From Catenovulum sediminis (lineage in GTDB: Bacteria > Pseudomonadota > Gammaproteobacteria > Enterobacterales > Alteromonadaceae): 64,000 bases of DNA. The stretch covers positions 992,001 to 1,056,000 of the forward strand of contig NZ_CP041660.1 of NCBI RefSeq assembly GCF_007289895.1, written 5' to 3'. The first letter of the stretch is position 1. Every line of letters starts with the position of its first letter. Shown piece by piece: positions 1 through 9,520 of the stretch. The position numbers and the translations under genes were made by a program. The notes under the pieces are model-generated. The model searched no databases. It was not told the DNA's origin and saw nothing but the letters and a program-made list of their open reading frames with translations.

Positions 1-5
1 GTCTT

Positions 6-980
6 TTATCCCCCTAGCATGGCTAGGTGACGAGTTGCCCCCGTTAACCCCTGCTGAAGATAATGACTGGCTTTTTTACCGCTTAACGCCTCAGTTAAAT
101 AATTTTGTAAATCACTTTGTTGTTCATCTGATTGCATAAATTGGCGTAAATCAAGACCTTCATCAGCGAATAAACACAGATGTAACTGACCCAATGCACT
201 GACCCTAAGGCGATTACAAGAAGCACAAAAATCTGGACTGTAAGGCATGATTAAGCCAATTTTTCCTTTGAAATTAGGGTGATAATACTCTTCAGCGGGT
301 CCGGCTTCTTTACGTTTAATAACCGGTAACCAGTTTTGCTCAATTAACTGTTGTTTAATCGATAGGCCACTTACATGATTAGCAGAAAAGAAGGATTGAT
401 TGTCACCGGTTTGCATCAATTCGATAAAACGCAGTGTATAAGGCTTGTCTTTGAGCCACTCTTTATAGCTATTTAACTCATGCGCATTAAACTGCTTCAT
501 CAAAACTGCATTAATTTTGATATTATCCAAGCCTAATACGCTGGCTTTTTCTAAACCGCGTAAAATACTATCGAGTTTGTTAAAGCCAGTAATCGCTTTA
601 AACATCTTACTGTCTAAACTGTCAATACTGACATTAAGTGAAGTTAATCCAGCATTCACCCAAGATTCGATGTTTTTTTCAAGGTTAAAGCCATTGGTTG
701 TCAGCGCAACCTGATTAATGCCTGGGGTCGACGCACAGATCTGGATAATTTCGCTCAGGTCTTTGCGTAATCCCGGCTCACCGCCGGTAATACGAACTTT
801 ACTGGTGCCTAAGGCGGCAAACGCCCGTACCACTCGTTTTATTTCTGCAATAGATAAAAACGCGCGAGAAGTATCACACTGGTATCCGTCCGGTAAACAA
901 TAGGTACATTTAAAATTGCACACGTCAGTGACGGACAGTCGCAAATAATGAAACTGTCTGCCAGAATTATCTTGTAACAT
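6..980 (-). CDS. moaA: GTP 3',8-cyclase MoaA
   Basis: Radical-SAM enzyme that rearranges GTP in the first step of molybdenum cofactor synthesis. The N-terminal CxxxCxxC cluster motif is Cys21, Cys25 and Cys28 (CNFKCTYC), the second cluster ligands are near Cys252, Cys255 and Cys269 (CASC...C), and the protein ends in the conserved Gly-Gly tail. At 324 residues it is close to the E. coli length. The start is placed at the ATG at 978-980 rather than an in-frame ATG 33 bases upstream, because the upstream codons fall inside a conserved Moco riboswitch ending in a GGAAAGG ribosome binding site. The stop is 6 bases from the window edge, so downstream neighbours are not visible. Confidence 0.95.
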   Translation of the reverse strand: MLQDNSGRQFHYLRLSVTDVCNFKCTYCLPDGYQCDTSRAFLSIAEIKRVVRAFAALGTSKVRITGGEPGLRKDLSEIIQICASTPGINQVALTTNGFNLEKNIESWVNAGLTSLNVSIDSLDSKMFKAITGFNKLDSILRGLEKASVLGLDNIKINAVLMKQFNAHELNSYKEWLKDKPYTLRFIELMQTGDNQSFFSANHVSGLSIKQQLIEQNWLPVIKRKEAGPAEEYYHPNFKGKIGLIMPYSPDFCASCNRLRVSALGQLHLCLFADEGLDLRQFMQSDEQQSDLQNYLTEALSGKKASHYLQQGLTGATRHLAMLGG

Positions 981-1103
981 AAACACCTTTCCAAATACGG
1001 GAGGCTGAGCCATTTCTGACGCAACCCTGGCAGCTCAGAAAGCTGCGGCGATAAATGCATATAAAAGTGTCTGGTATTTTACTTAGCATTTAACGCTCGG
1101 AGT
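981..1103 (-). ncRNA. Molybdenum cofactor (Moco) riboswitch upstream of moaA
   Basis: Read on the minus strand, the moaA leader contains CUCCGAGC, then CCAGGG, then GCCUCCCGUAUUUGG running into GGAAAGGUG just before the ATG. The last segment is nearly identical to what I recall of the E. coli moaA leader, the type example of the Moco RNA motif. The ribosome binding site is part of the element, consistent with control of translation. Edges are approximate; the identification rests on recalled consensus, not on a covariance search. Confidence 0.8.
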
Positions 1104-1112
1104 TTAACTGGA

Positions 1113-1134
1113 TGCAATAAATTAGGTTATTGCA
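1113..1134. repeat. Perfect inverted repeat upstream of the moaA riboswitch
   Basis: TGCAATAA and TTATTGCA, 8-base perfect arms around a 6-base spacer, lie just upstream of the riboswitch in the moaA direction. It could be a repressor operator or a hairpin at the 5' end of the leader. No known regulator consensus was recognised. Confidence 0.5.
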
Positions 1135-1466
1135 CTTGAATCTCTATACATTATCTAAACGTTAGAGTAAGCAAAGTATGCCATTTTGTAAGCGATTTAG
1201 CATCTAGCCAAGATGATATTTTTTGCGGTCGAGATGATAAAACGTTCAAAAATTCGCACACTGCTGTCAATAAATTCCCGTAAAAACAAGACATCAATCA
1301 CAAAGAGATCCGATATGTCGAAATTTTTTATTAAAATTTATCTATTCACTTGTTTATTTATAGCGAATCTACTAATGTAAATTTAATGCCAAAGCGTCGG
1401 TCAAAGGTGGCCTTCAGGAAACGGCAGTAAACTTGGACTACATTAGAATATTTGGAGATTTTCAAC
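1135..1466. other. Intergenic region between moaA leader and pilin gene
   Basis: About 330 bases without a gene between the divergent moaA and pilin genes. It must hold promoters for both directions. I looked for a sigma-54 type GG-N10-GC element, common before type IV pilin genes, and did not find a convincing one. Only the GGAG ribosome binding site at 1454-1457 is clear. Confidence 0.4.
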
Positions 1467-1985
1467 ATGATGAAACGAAGTAGTAACAAAGGTTTCACCT
1501 TAATCGAATTAATGATAGTGGTTGCTATTATTGGTATTTTGGCGGCTGTCGCAGTACCTGCGTACAACGACTATTTTGACTCAGCACGTTCTTCTGAAGC
1601 TAAACAAGCTGCAGAAGCCCTTAAAAAATCGGTAACTGCTTGTATCGTGCAAGAACAAGCGCGCGGCGAAGCAAATGCAAACAACTGTGACTCTGGTAGC
1701 CGAGGCATTCCAGCAGCCTTAGGTGCGGTAGCAGGTTCAACTATTGTTTGTGGTGCGGTCATCAACGGTACTATTGTCGTTAAATCAGAAAGAGATGCTG
1801 ATACAACAGCTGCACCAACGACTGCTGATTATGGTATTTCTTTAACACCAGACAATAGTGCAGGTCAAATTGTATGGTCTAGTGGTGAGTACGAAGATGC
1901 AACACAAATCAACTCAAGCGGCAGTACAGTTACGGCGCTTCTTGACACTAACACCTGTACAGAAAGCACAGCGTTAACCTTCTAA
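1467..1985 (+). CDS. pilA: Type IV major pilin-like protein (PilA/PilE family)
   Basis: Structural subunit of a type IV pilus, processed by PilD and polymerised by PilB/PilC. It has a short basic leader of 9 residues ending in Gly, followed by the class III prepilin motif [20 protein letters not shown], with Phe+1 and Glu+5 of the mature pilin and the usual hydrophobic N-terminal helix. The C-terminal globular half has several cysteines able to form disulfides. The first ATG of an ATGATG pair at 1467 is chosen because GGAG lies 9 bases upstream; the second ATG is equally possible. The gene precedes pilBCD but is separated from it by a strong terminator. Length (172 residues) is normal for a pilin. 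Confidence 0.9.
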   Translation: MMKRSSNKGFTLIELMIVVAIIGILAAVAVPAYNDYFDSARSSEAKQAAEALKKSVTACIVQEQARGEANANNCDSGSRGIPAALGAVAGSTIVCGAVINGTIVVKSERDADTTAAPTTADYGISLTPDNSAGQIVWSSGEYEDATQINSSGSTVTALLDTNTCTESTALTF

Positions 1986-2010
1986 TAGCGTTTTTTACAG
2001 TTATTTTTTA

Positions 2011-2043
2011 AAAAACACCGGCTATCACGCCGGTGTTTTTTTT
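2011..2043 (+). terminator. Rho-independent terminator of the pilin gene
   Basis: Stem ACCGGC / GCCGGT extended by A-T pairs, loop of 6 bases, followed by a run of 8 or more T. It starts 26 bases after the pilin stop and separates the abundant pilin message from pilBCD. Confidence 0.9.
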
Positions 2044-2209
2044 CATGTTACTTTTTACATTTTTTGGTATTTACATTCTTTTTTGTTTTCTTTTCTACAT
2101 TTATCTCATCTCTAATCTCTCACCAAGATGTTATAAAATCTCAAGATTATGTTAACCATAACGAATATGCTGTGTTAGACTGAAAGGAGATTAAAGATGG
2201 GAAATAAGC

Positions 2210-3901
2210 ATGGCAGCAATAGATTTTCGTATATTTTCCGGCGGTTTATTAGACCTTCACCAACAAGAAGAAATTCGCTCGCAAGACTTAAAGTCACATA
2301 TTGAGGCGATTCAATACATCCGTAAGCATGGCTGGTATAGTGAATTAGAACTCGCAGAAGAAATCAGCCAACGATTTCACACCCCTCTTTTTGATTTAAA
2401 TTATTTTGATATTAAATCTATCAAGCCTGAACTGTTAAAAGAAAAATTATCAGAAAAACATAAAGTTTTACCTTTATTCTTACGTGGGCGAACGCTTTTT
2501 CTAGCAACCGTCAATCCATCCAGTGCCAGCGCACAAGAAGATTTTCAATTTAGCACAGGCTACAACGTTGAGTATTTATGCGTAGAAGCCAGTAAGTTAA
2601 ATCAAGCAATTGAAACCGCCTATGAAACAGAAGAAGGCCAGCTGGATTTAGATGATTTTGATGAACAGGAATTAGCTGGCATTGAAGTTGGCCAAGATAA
2701 AACCGTCGAAGAAAATGAATCAATCGAAAATGACGATGCGCCGATTGTTGTCTATATTAACAAAATTTTACTCGACGCCATTAAGCGTGGCGCTTCGGAT
2801 TTACACTTCGAACCGTATGAAAAAAGCTATCGGATCCGATTTCGTATTGATGGCATTTTACATGAGGTTGCCTCGCCGCCCGTTTCTTTGTCTACCCGCC
2901 TTGCCGCTCGATTAAAAGTGATGTCTCGGTTAGACATAGCCGAAAAGAGAAAACCGCAAGATGGTCGCATAAAACTAAAGATATCAGCTAAAAAGTCCAT
3001 CGATTTCCGTGTTTCTACCCTACCAACTTTGTGGGGCGAAAAAATCGTAATGCGTATCTTGGATTCCAGTAGCGCCATGCTGGGTATTGATGTGTTAGGT
3101 TATGAGCCAGAGCAAAAAAAATTATATTTGCAAGCCTTAGAAAAACCACAAGGTATGATTTTGGTGACGGGCCCAACAGGGAGCGGTAAAACCGTATCTT
3201 TATATACGGGGTTAAATATTTTAAACACCTCAGAAACAAATATCTCGACGGCAGAAGATCCGGTTGAAATTAACCTTGAAGGTATTAACCAGGTGCAAGT
3301 CAACCCTAAAGCTGGGTTAACCTTTGCAGAAGCATTGCGCTCATTTTTACGTCAGGATCCGGATATTGTTATGGTGGGTGAGATCCGAGATTTAGAAACG
3401 GCAGAAATAGCAATAAAAGCGGCACAAACAGGTCACCTTGTGCTTTCGACGCTGCATACCAACTCAGCCGCTGAAACGCTCACGCGTCTTTTAAATATGG
3501 GTGTACCGAGTTTTAACATTGCCAGTTCAGTCAGCCTTATCATCGCACAACGATTAGCCAGACGCTTATGTAAACATTGTAAAAAACCCGTTGAAGTATT
3601 GCCCACAGAGCAAGAATTATTGGATTTTGGCTTTTCAGCTGCACAATTAAAAGATTTAACACTTTATGAACCCGTAGGTTGCGAACTCTGCTCATCTGGA
3701 TACAAGGGGCGAGTCGGTATTTATGAAGTCATGCCAATCAGCGCGAACATGGCAAATATTATTATGCGAGAAGGCAACTCAATAGAAATTGCCAAACAAG
3801 CACAACAAGAGAAAATTGCTAATTTACGCCAGTCAGGTATTAAAAAGGCGATCTCAGGCATGACCAGTTTAGGCGAAGTTAGCCGGGTCACTAGCTATTA
3901 A
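2210..3901 (+). CDS. pilB: Type IV pilus assembly ATPase PilB
   Basis: Cytoplasmic hexameric ATPase that powers pilus extension. An N-terminal MshEN/T2SSE-N-like region is followed by the secretion ATPase domain: Walker A GPTGSGKT near residues 321-328, Walker B region [12 protein letters not shown] near 382, and the zinc tetracysteine CKHC...CELC near 453-493. 563 residues is typical for PilB. The frame is closed by TAA 18 bases before the ATG at 2210, fixing this as the most upstream ATG in frame. Its ribosome binding site is odd: a strong AAGGAGA at 2184-2190 is spaced for an out-of-frame ATG at 2197, while 2210 has only a weak GGGA. pilC follows after 20 bases. Confidence 0.97.
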   Translation: MAAIDFRIFSGGLLDLHQQEEIRSQDLKSHIEAIQYIRKHGWYSELELAEEISQRFHTPLFDLNYFDIKSIKPELLKEKLSEKHKVLPLFLRGRTLFLATVNPSSASAQEDFQFSTGYNVEYLCVEASKLNQAIETAYETEEGQLDLDDFDEQELAGIEVGQDKTVEENESIENDDAPIVVYINKILLDAIKRGASDLHFEPYEKSYRIRFRIDGILHEVASPPVSLSTRLAARLKVMSRLDIAEKRKPQDGRIKLKISAKKSIDFRVSTLPTLWGEKIVMRILDSSSAMLGIDVLGYEPEQKKLYLQALEKPQGMILVTGPTGSGKTVSLYTGLNILNTSETNISTAEDPVEINLEGINQVQVNPKAGLTFAEALRSFLRQDPDIVMVGEIRDLETAEIAIKAAQTGHLVLSTLHTNSAAETLTRLLNMGVPSFNIASSVSLIIAQRLARRLCKHCKKPVEVLPTEQELLDFGFSAAQLKDLTLYEPVGCELCSSGYKGRVGIYEVMPISANMANIIMREGNSIEIAKQAQQEKIANLRQSGIKKAISGMTSLGEVSRVTSY

Positions 3902-3921
3902 TAAATCAACAAGGAAAGAAG

Positions 3922-5166
3922 ATGGCAATCTCCAAAAAAAAGAATAAAACCAAAGTTGCCCAACAAGATATTTTTATCTGGCAAGGGGTTAACCGAAAAG
4001 GGATGAAAACCGGTGGGGAGCTGGCAGCTGATAGCGCTAAAGCGGCGCGTGAGCAATTAAAACATCAAGGTGTTAACCCAACCAAAATCAAGAAAAAACC
4101 CAAGCCATTATTTGGTAATGGTGCTAAAAAAATTGTTGCTAAAGATATTGCGGTTATTTCACGTCAGTTGGCAACCATGTTAAATGCGGGTGTTCCTTTA
4201 GTGCAATCGGTCGAGTTAATTGCCAAGGGAAATGAAAATGCCAATATCAGACATTTATTAAATGAGGTTGGGCATGGAATTCAAGCCGGTTCGCCACTGA
4301 ATGAAGTATTGCGACAACACCCCAAGTACTTCGACGACTTATATTGCGACTTAGTGATGGCCGGTGAGCAATCTGGTGCACTGGAAGGCGTTTATGACAG
4401 AATAGCAACCTATAAAGAAAAAGCCGAAGCGCTTAAATCTAAAATCAAAAAAGCGATGACGTATCCAATTGCCGTATTATTAATCGCAGCAATTGTCACC
4501 GTTATTTTATTGGTTTTTGTGGTACCTCAATTTGAACAAATCTTTAGCAGTTTTGGCGCCGAATTACCCGCATTTACACAGGCCGTCATCGGTGTTTCGA
4601 ATATACTGCAGTCGCATGGACCTAAACTGTCAGCAGCTGTGATTGTTGGTGTTTTTCTATTTGTACGGGCTTACAAAAATTCGAGAAAACTCAGAGACAG
4701 GCTGGATGGTTTGTTACTCAAACTCCCCATTTTTGGCATGATATTAAATAAAGCGTCACTTGCACGCTTTTCCAGAACCTTGGCAACAACCTTTTCTGCA
4801 GGTGTCCCTTTAATTGAAGCTTTAGATTCAGCTGCTGGTGCATCCGGTAACGCCGTGTATCGCAACGCAATAATGACTATCAAAAGTGAAGTATCCGCTG
4901 GTATGCAAATGAATATAGCCATGCGCAACACAAAATTATTTCCCGACATGGTCATACAAATGGTACAAATAGGGGAAGAATCAGGCGCTATTGATGACAT
5001 GCTGAATAAAGTTGCTAACATCTATGAGCAAGAGGTTGACGACGCTGTAGACGGCTTATCAGCCTTAATAGAGCCTATGATTATGGCAATTTTAGGTGTG
5101 GTCATTGGCGGCCTCATTATTGCGATGTATTTACCTATCTTTCAACTGGGGAAAATCGTTAGCTAA
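3922..5166 (+). CDS. pilC: Type IV pilus inner-membrane platform protein PilC
   Basis: Polytopic inner-membrane protein coupling PilB to pilin insertion. Two T2SSF domains are visible, each with the pattern of a cytoplasmic helical bundle followed by membrane helices. The first hydrophobic segment is near residues 180-202 and the last near 385-405. The repeated motif of the family (GVPLVQSVELIAKG and GVPLIEALDSAAG) appears once per domain. GGAAAG lies just before the ATG. The stop overlaps the pilD start in TAATG, which implies translational coupling. The 414-residue length is standard. Confidence 0.96.
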   Translation: MAISKKKNKTKVAQQDIFIWQGVNRKGMKTGGELAADSAKAAREQLKHQGVNPTKIKKKPKPLFGNGAKKIVAKDIAVISRQLATMLNAGVPLVQSVELIAKGNENANIRHLLNEVGHGIQAGSPLNEVLRQHPKYFDDLYCDLVMAGEQSGALEGVYDRIATYKEKAEALKSKIKKAMTYPIAVLLIAAIVTVILLVFVVPQFEQIFSSFGAELPAFTQAVIGVSNILQSHGPKLSAAVIVGVFLFVRAYKNSRKLRDRLDGLLLKLPIFGMILNKASLARFSRTLATTFSAGVPLIEALDSAAGASGNAVYRNAIMTIKSEVSAGMQMNIAMRNTKLFPDMVIQMVQIGEESGAIDDMLNKVANIYEQEVDDAVDGLSALIEPMIMAILGVVIGGLIIAMYLPIFQLGKIVS

Positions 5167-6104
5167 TGGATATTTCAGCAATTATCAATGTATTTGAGCA
5201 ATACCCTGTCGTTTGGTTATTGAGCATTTTGCTCTTTTCTTTGTTAGTCGGTAGTTTTTTAAATGTAGTTATTTATCGTCTGCCCGTGATGTTAGAAAAT
5301 GCATGGCGCAGTGAGTGTGAAATATTGTTAGAACTACCGAGTCAACGTCCAATCACAGATAAAAATGCAGCCTTGACACAGGATGCACAGACACAGTGTG
5401 CTGAGACTAAGCACGAAACTTTTAATTTGATCATCCCTAACTCGCACTGTCAAAATTGTAAACGCCCAATCAAACCTTGGTTTAACATCCCCATTTTGGG
5501 CTGGTTAATGCTGCAAGGAAAATGCGCTAATTGCGCACAAAAAATATCCGCTCGTTATCCTTTAATCGAAGCATTAACAGGTGCTTTAGGCCTGGTCGCC
5601 GCTTGGCAATTTGGTGTTAGCAGTGAAACATTATGGGCTTTAATTTTCACCTACTTTTTAATTTGTATGTGTTTTATCGACTTTGATACCATGTTATTGC
5701 CTGATCAATTAACCTTACCCTTGTTATGGTTAGGCTTATTAGCCAATTTAAATAGTACGTTTGTTGCGCTGGATGATGCTGTACTGGGTGCGCTTTTTGG
5801 CTACCTATCATTGTGGCTGGTGTTCCAGCTATTTAAACTGGTTACCGGCAAAGAAGGCATGGGCTACGGTGATTTTAAATTGTTGGCTGCGCTGGGAGCT
5901 TGGATGGGCTGGCAATCCTTGTTGGTTATTATTCTAATATCATCGATTGTTGGCGCTGTGTTAGGTATCGTATTACTCAAATTAAGAAATCAGGATCAAC
6001 AACAACCGATTCCATTTGGCCCATTTTTGGTGATTGCCGGTTGGATTGCTTTTTATTGGCGTACAGACATTATTGATTTTTACCTTAAACATTGGGTTGC
6101 CTAG
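5166..6104 (+). CDS. pilD: Prepilin leader peptidase/N-methyltransferase PilD
   Basis: Bifunctional aspartyl protease that cleaves prepilins after Gly and methylates the new N-terminus. The N-terminal GSFLNVVIYRLP motif is followed by the cytoplasmic zinc-binding domain with CxxC pairs (CQNC near residue 94 and CANC about 25 residues later). The two catalytic aspartates lie in the segment DFDTMLLPDQ near residue 172 and in GYGDFK near 232. Six or more hydrophobic segments fill the C-terminal half. Its start overlaps the pilC stop and its stop overlaps the coaE GTG start. It probably also processes type II secretion pseudopilins if these are present. Confidence 0.96.
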   Translation: MDISAIINVFEQYPVVWLLSILLFSLLVGSFLNVVIYRLPVMLENAWRSECEILLELPSQRPITDKNAALTQDAQTQCAETKHETFNLIIPNSHCQNCKRPIKPWFNIPILGWLMLQGKCANCAQKISARYPLIEALTGALGLVAAWQFGVSSETLWALIFTYFLICMCFIDFDTMLLPDQLTLPLLWLGLLANLNSTFVALDDAVLGALFGYLSLWLVFQLFKLVTGKEGMGYGDFKLLAALGAWMGWQSLLVIILISSIVGAVLGIVLLKLRNQDQQQPIPFGPFLVIAGWIAFYWRTDIIDFYLKHWVA

Positions 6105-6709
6105 TGTCGAATTTTATTGTTGGCCTGACTGGCGGAATTGGCTCAGGCAAAAGCACGGTCGCCCAATTTTTTGCTGACTTTGATATCAGGGTTATAGATG
6201 CGGATGTTATCGCCAGAGAAGTGGTCGCCCCCGGCAGTCCTTGTTTGCAAAAAATTACGGATCACTTTGGTAACGCTATTCTGACCGACGAAAATAGCTT
6301 GGACAGAGACAAATTAAGGCACATAGTATTTACTCAGCCTGCTGCTAAAAATTGGCTCAATCGCTTATTACACCCCGTCATTCGCGAAAATATGCTAATG
6401 CAGTGCAAAACGGCATCTTCGCCATACTGTTTACTGGTTGTCCCTTTATTAATAGAGAATAATTTACAACATCTGGTCAACCGTATTTTAGTCTGTGACT
6501 GTCTCGAATCTACACAAATCAAACGAACCATGCTACGTGACAACAATTCGCAGGCACTGGTTGAAAAAATTATGCATAGCCAAATAGATCGCGCTAACAG
6601 GTTAAAAGCGGCTGATGATATTGTCGATACCGAAGCAGCAATAACAGAGGTGGAAAAAAAATGTCAAATATTGCATCAATTTTATTTAAAATTAGCAAAT
6701 TGTAATTGA
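6104..6709 (+). CDS. coaE: Dephospho-CoA kinase
   Basis: Catalyses the last step of coenzyme A synthesis, phosphorylation of the ribose 3'-OH of dephospho-CoA. The P-loop GGIGSGKST lies at the N-terminus, followed by the RVIDADVIAREV motif for substrate binding. I chose the GTG at 6104, which overlaps the pilD stop in TAGTG, because the protein then begins MSNFIVGLTGG, as in relatives; an upstream in-frame TTG would add four unusual residues. The resulting length is 201 residues (E. coli about 206). The pilD-coaE-zapD-yacG order is conserved in gammaproteobacteria. Confidence 0.95.
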   Translation: MSNFIVGLTGGIGSGKSTVAQFFADFDIRVIDADVIAREVVAPGSPCLQKITDHFGNAILTDENSLDRDKLRHIVFTQPAAKNWLNRLLHPVIRENMLMQCKTASSPYCLLVVPLLIENNLQHLVNRILVCDCLESTQIKRTMLRDNNSQALVEKIMHSQIDRANRLKAADDIVDTEAAITEVEKKCQILHQFYLKLANCN

Positions 6710-6765
6710 GTGCGTTAAGCTATTGATTAAAATTATAACAACCTAAGTCGATTACTATTGTCGTT

Positions 6766-7512
6766 ATGACAGAAATATTGTACGAATTTCCACTAAACGA
6801 AAAAATTCGCACTTATCTGCGAATTGAAACTTTGTTAGAGCGCATTAAACAACAATGCGGTCGCTCGGATGCATGGGCAATATTAGATTACTTAAACGGC
6901 TTATTCGCTATCCTTGATATCATTGAGCGTGGCGATTTAAAATCTGACCTGTTAAAAGATTTAGAAAAACATGAAAAGCAGCTAGTTGTTTGGGCAGAAC
7001 ATCCCAGTGTCAACAACAATGCACTGCAATCTTTGTTGGCCTCAGTTATTGAAATGTCGGGTCGCCTGATGTCAAGCAGTAAACTCGGTCAAAAGTTACG
7101 AGAAGATAAATTTTTATCTTCTATTAAGCAAAGGTTTTCTATTCCCGGTGGAAACTGCTGTTTCGACTTGCCGCATTTACATCAATGGCTCAATCAACCG
7201 GTTGAAAAAATTACCCAAGATCAAAACCGTTGGTTAGATGCATTAGATATTTTACAAACCGTCGTTGAACTTGATCTTAAAATGATTCGTGAAAAAGCAA
7301 AATTTATGCAGTGTCAGGCAGAAGCCGGTTTGTATCAGGATTCTGTTGATAATGTTGAATTGCTGCGCATCAAGTTACCGTCGGAAAGTCCTTACTATCC
7401 CACGGTAAGTGGTCATAAAAACCGTTTTGCCATTCGTTTCATGGAAACCGATTCCGCTTTAAGTAAATCAGCCTGTCAACAAGCCTTAGGATTTCAACTC
7501 GCAACATGTTAA
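6766..7512 (+). CDS. zapD: Cell division protein ZapD
   Basis: FtsZ-associated protein (formerly YacF, DUF1342) that crosslinks FtsZ filaments at the division site. It is recognised from the N-terminal pattern [17 protein letters not shown], the mostly helical composition and the length of 248 residues. It sits between coaE and yacG as in E. coli. No good Shine-Dalgarno sequence is seen before the ATG. The 3' end overlaps yacG by 7 bases. Confidence 0.93.
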   Translation: MTEILYEFPLNEKIRTYLRIETLLERIKQQCGRSDAWAILDYLNGLFAILDIIERGDLKSDLLKDLEKHEKQLVVWAEHPSVNNNALQSLLASVIEMSGRLMSSSKLGQKLREDKFLSSIKQRFSIPGGNCCFDLPHLHQWLNQPVEKITQDQNRWLDALDILQTVVELDLKMIREKAKFMQCQAEAGLYQDSVDNVELLRIKLPSESPYYPTVSGHKNRFAIRFMETDSALSKSACQQALGFQLATC

Positions 7513-7727
7513 AAGTACAATGCCCAACCTGTGATACTCAAGTAGAATGGAAAGAAGCTAATAAATTTAAACCTTTTTGCAGCCACAGATGCAAACTGAT
7601 TGATTTAGGCGAATGGGCCAGTGAATCCAATGTTATTGCTGGGCCTAGCGCCAATGAGCTTGATCCCAGAATGGATGAGTTTGACATTGAAGCCAGCTTT
7701 CAACCTTCGGACGATTTTTTCCGTTAA
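7506..7727 (+). CDS. yacG: DNA gyrase inhibitor YacG (zinc-binding)
   Basis: Small zinc-finger protein that binds GyrB and blocks DNA binding by gyrase. Zinc ligands are visible as CPTC near residues 6-9 and CSHRC in the segment [14 protein letters not shown], the family signature. An acidic C-terminal tail follows. Its ATG lies inside the last codons of zapD, so the two are probably translationally coupled. 73 residues fits the family. No clear terminator was seen in the 178 bases between it and the convergent ubiA gene. Confidence 0.93.
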   Translation: MLKVQCPTCDTQVEWKEANKFKPFCSHRCKLIDLGEWASESNVIAGPSANELDPRMDEFDIEASFQPSDDFFR

Positions 7728-7905
7728 TACACTTTGTTCGATTAATATTTGTTCTATTTATATTTGTTATTGTGAAATTACGTACAGCTAATTAAACCGC
7801 ATGCTCGCTGTAGATATCAGTGCGCATTTGCCTGCGGATCATAAAGTCATAGCAAAAATAAACCTGAGTATATGAATAAACAACAGCTTATTTCTGCTTT
7901 ATGCT

Positions 7906-8772
7906 TTACTGCGCTGCATTTAATTGTAAGTAACTGAGTATGATACCGATGAATATGATCAATCCGGCATAGTGATTTTGCAAAAATGCGTTAAAGCAGC
8001 TGACTCTATCACGCGCACGTACTTGCCAGTAATGGTATAAAAACAGCCCCAGAGTCAATCCAACAGCTAGATAATATGGCTGTGTTAAACCCGCTAATTG
8101 ACCAATACAAAACCAACCAACAACCGTTAACAGTTGTAGCAGCAATACGGCTAACCTCTCAAATCGACCAAATAAAATTGCACTCGACTTTATATTTACT
8201 TTTAAATCATCGTCGCGATCGACCATCGCATACAAAGTATCATAGGCGACTGTCCAAGCTAGGTTAGTCGCGTATAGCACCCAAACGACCAAAGGCAACT
8301 TGTTTTGTATCGCCATAAATGCCATTGGAATTGCCCAACTAAATGCGGCGCCTAAAAACACTTGTGGTAAATGTGTATAACGCTTCATAAACGGATACAA
8401 AGCCGCTAAACCCAGAGCACCAAAAGAGAGTAAAATGGTGTTTAAGTTAAGCTGTAAAACTAGGAGAAACGAAACAATGACCAGTGCGAAGAATAAAGTT
8501 AACGCTTGTTTGGTTGTAACCACTCCGGTTGCTAATGGTCTATTTTTCGTGCGCTCAACAAAACCGTCCACTTTTCTATCGGCAAAGTCGTTGATAACAC
8601 AACCGGCACTTCGCATAAAAATCACCCCCAAACTAAATATCAGTACAATATGCCAGTCTGGCTGTCCGTTAGCAGCAATCCATACCGCCCATAATGTGGG
8701 CCACAATAATAAATAAATGCCAATCGGTTTGTCTAAACGCGTAAGCTGTATATATGCTTTTATCTTCTTCAT
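7906..8772 (-). CDS. ubiA: 4-hydroxybenzoate octaprenyltransferase UbiA
   Basis: Integral membrane prenyltransferase attaching the polyprenyl tail to 4-hydroxybenzoate, the second committed step of ubiquinone synthesis. The first Asp-rich motif is NDFADRKVDG and the second is DTLYAMVDRDDD; both bind Mg-diphosphate. Multiple hydrophobic segments follow. The start at 8772 gives MKKIKAYIQLTRLDKPIG, which aligns with family N-termini and lies 16 bases after the ubiC stop. A further-upstream TTG would add 20 atypical residues inside ubiC. Forms a ubiC-ubiA operon as in E. coli. Confidence 0.95.
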   Translation of the reverse strand: MKKIKAYIQLTRLDKPIGIYLLLWPTLWAVWIAANGQPDWHIVLIFSLGVIFMRSAGCVINDFADRKVDGFVERTKNRPLATGVVTTKQALTLFFALVIVSFLLVLQLNLNTILLSFGALGLAALYPFMKRYTHLPQVFLGAAFSWAIPMAFMAIQNKLPLVVWVLYATNLAWTVAYDTLYAMVDRDDDLKVNIKSSAILFGRFERLAVLLLQLLTVVGWFCIGQLAGLTQPYYLAVGLTLGLFLYHYWQVRARDRVSCFNAFLQNHYAGLIIFIGIILSYLQLNAAQ

Positions 8773-8788
8773 CAATTTTGCTTTTGTA

Positions 8789-9337
8789 TTATCTATTATA
8801 TAAAGGACTCGTCGGTAGAAATATTTCGGCAACTGACAAGGGTGATTGATTCAGTTCAAATATCGATCGTCGCCCATACAATTGTTTGCTCTGTAAATTG
8901 CCCTCAGACGACAGCTGGCTGGCAAATTTATATATACGGCTGGTATCCGGTATAATTGCCAGCTCAATATTTGTACGACGCATGTCAGGGCGCGCAAATA
9001 ATGCTTCACCGAGTGGTTGTGTACCCAGCTCTGTCAAAAATAGGTTTTCTTGCGTCAAACTCGTTTTAGGTATGCAAGTATGAGCGTATACCATCGCCTG
9101 TTGATTGCATATAAGTAACACTTCTCGAACTAAATATTCAGAGCAGGAAAACACGCTATTGCTAATTTTATTGTGGTCTGTTAGCCAACATTGCCCCAAA
9201 ACCTGCACGCTAAAATTACAATACATAGATTTTAATTTAGCGGTTAACGAAGCCGGATCTAATAACCAATCCAGTACGATTTCAGGTGCATCAATTTTTG
9301 GCTGCCAATTGGCGCTATCACCAACCGGGAAAGTCAT
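8789..9337 (-). CDS. ubiC: Chorismate lyase UbiC
   Basis: Converts chorismate to 4-hydroxybenzoate and pyruvate, feeding UbiA. Family landmarks are visible: VREVLL in the middle, LGTQPLGEALF, and the C-terminal GRRSIFEL...LSVAEIFLPTSPLY. The start is uncertain. The ATG at 9337 gives MTFPVGDSANWQP and 182 residues, close to the family; ATG 9382 (AAGGGC upstream) or GTG 9409 would add a hydrophobic N-terminal stretch. Sequence identity to E. coli UbiC appears low but the conserved C-terminal block supports the call. Confidence 0.88.
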   Translation of the reverse strand: MTFPVGDSANWQPKIDAPEIVLDWLLDPASLTAKLKSMYCNFSVQVLGQCWLTDHNKISNSVFSCSEYLVREVLLICNQQAMVYAHTCIPKTSLTQENLFLTELGTQPLGEALFARPDMRRTNIELAIIPDTSRIYKFASQLSSEGNLQSKQLYGRRSIFELNQSPLSVAEIFLPTSPLYNR

Positions 9338-9452
9338 CGTCACGAATATCCCCACTATTCTAAAACAACAGAATGATATCATTTTTTTGCCCTTGATCTT
9401 ACCTGCCACCTCCTATCGCAGCAAATTACTAAAATAAATTCACATTAAGCGG

Positions 9453-9480
9453 TTAACTATCTCGTATTTATCACTATAAT
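9453..9480 (+). promoter_or_regulatory. Candidate sigma-70 promoter for the FliL-like gene
   Basis: TTAACT (9453-9458) and a perfect TATAAT (9475-9480) with a 16-base spacer, about 40 bases before the ATG, in the divergent region with ubiC. Confidence 0.45.
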
Positions 9481-9520
9481 CTAAGGGTCTAGAAATCAAT
9501 CGATTAGGGCTAAACCTGTA

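Noticed and set aside
1260-1460. Sigma-54 promoter for the pilin gene
   Set aside because: No GG-N10-GC element with acceptable flanks was found before the gene.
7801-7875. 24-codon reading frame between yacG and ubiA starting ATG CTC GCT
   Set aside because: No ribosome binding site, no recognisable product, and such lengths occur by chance.
8773-8832. Upstream TTG start for ubiA
   Set aside because: It would add 20 residues unlike UbiA and lie inside the end of ubiC; the ATG at 8772 fits the family.
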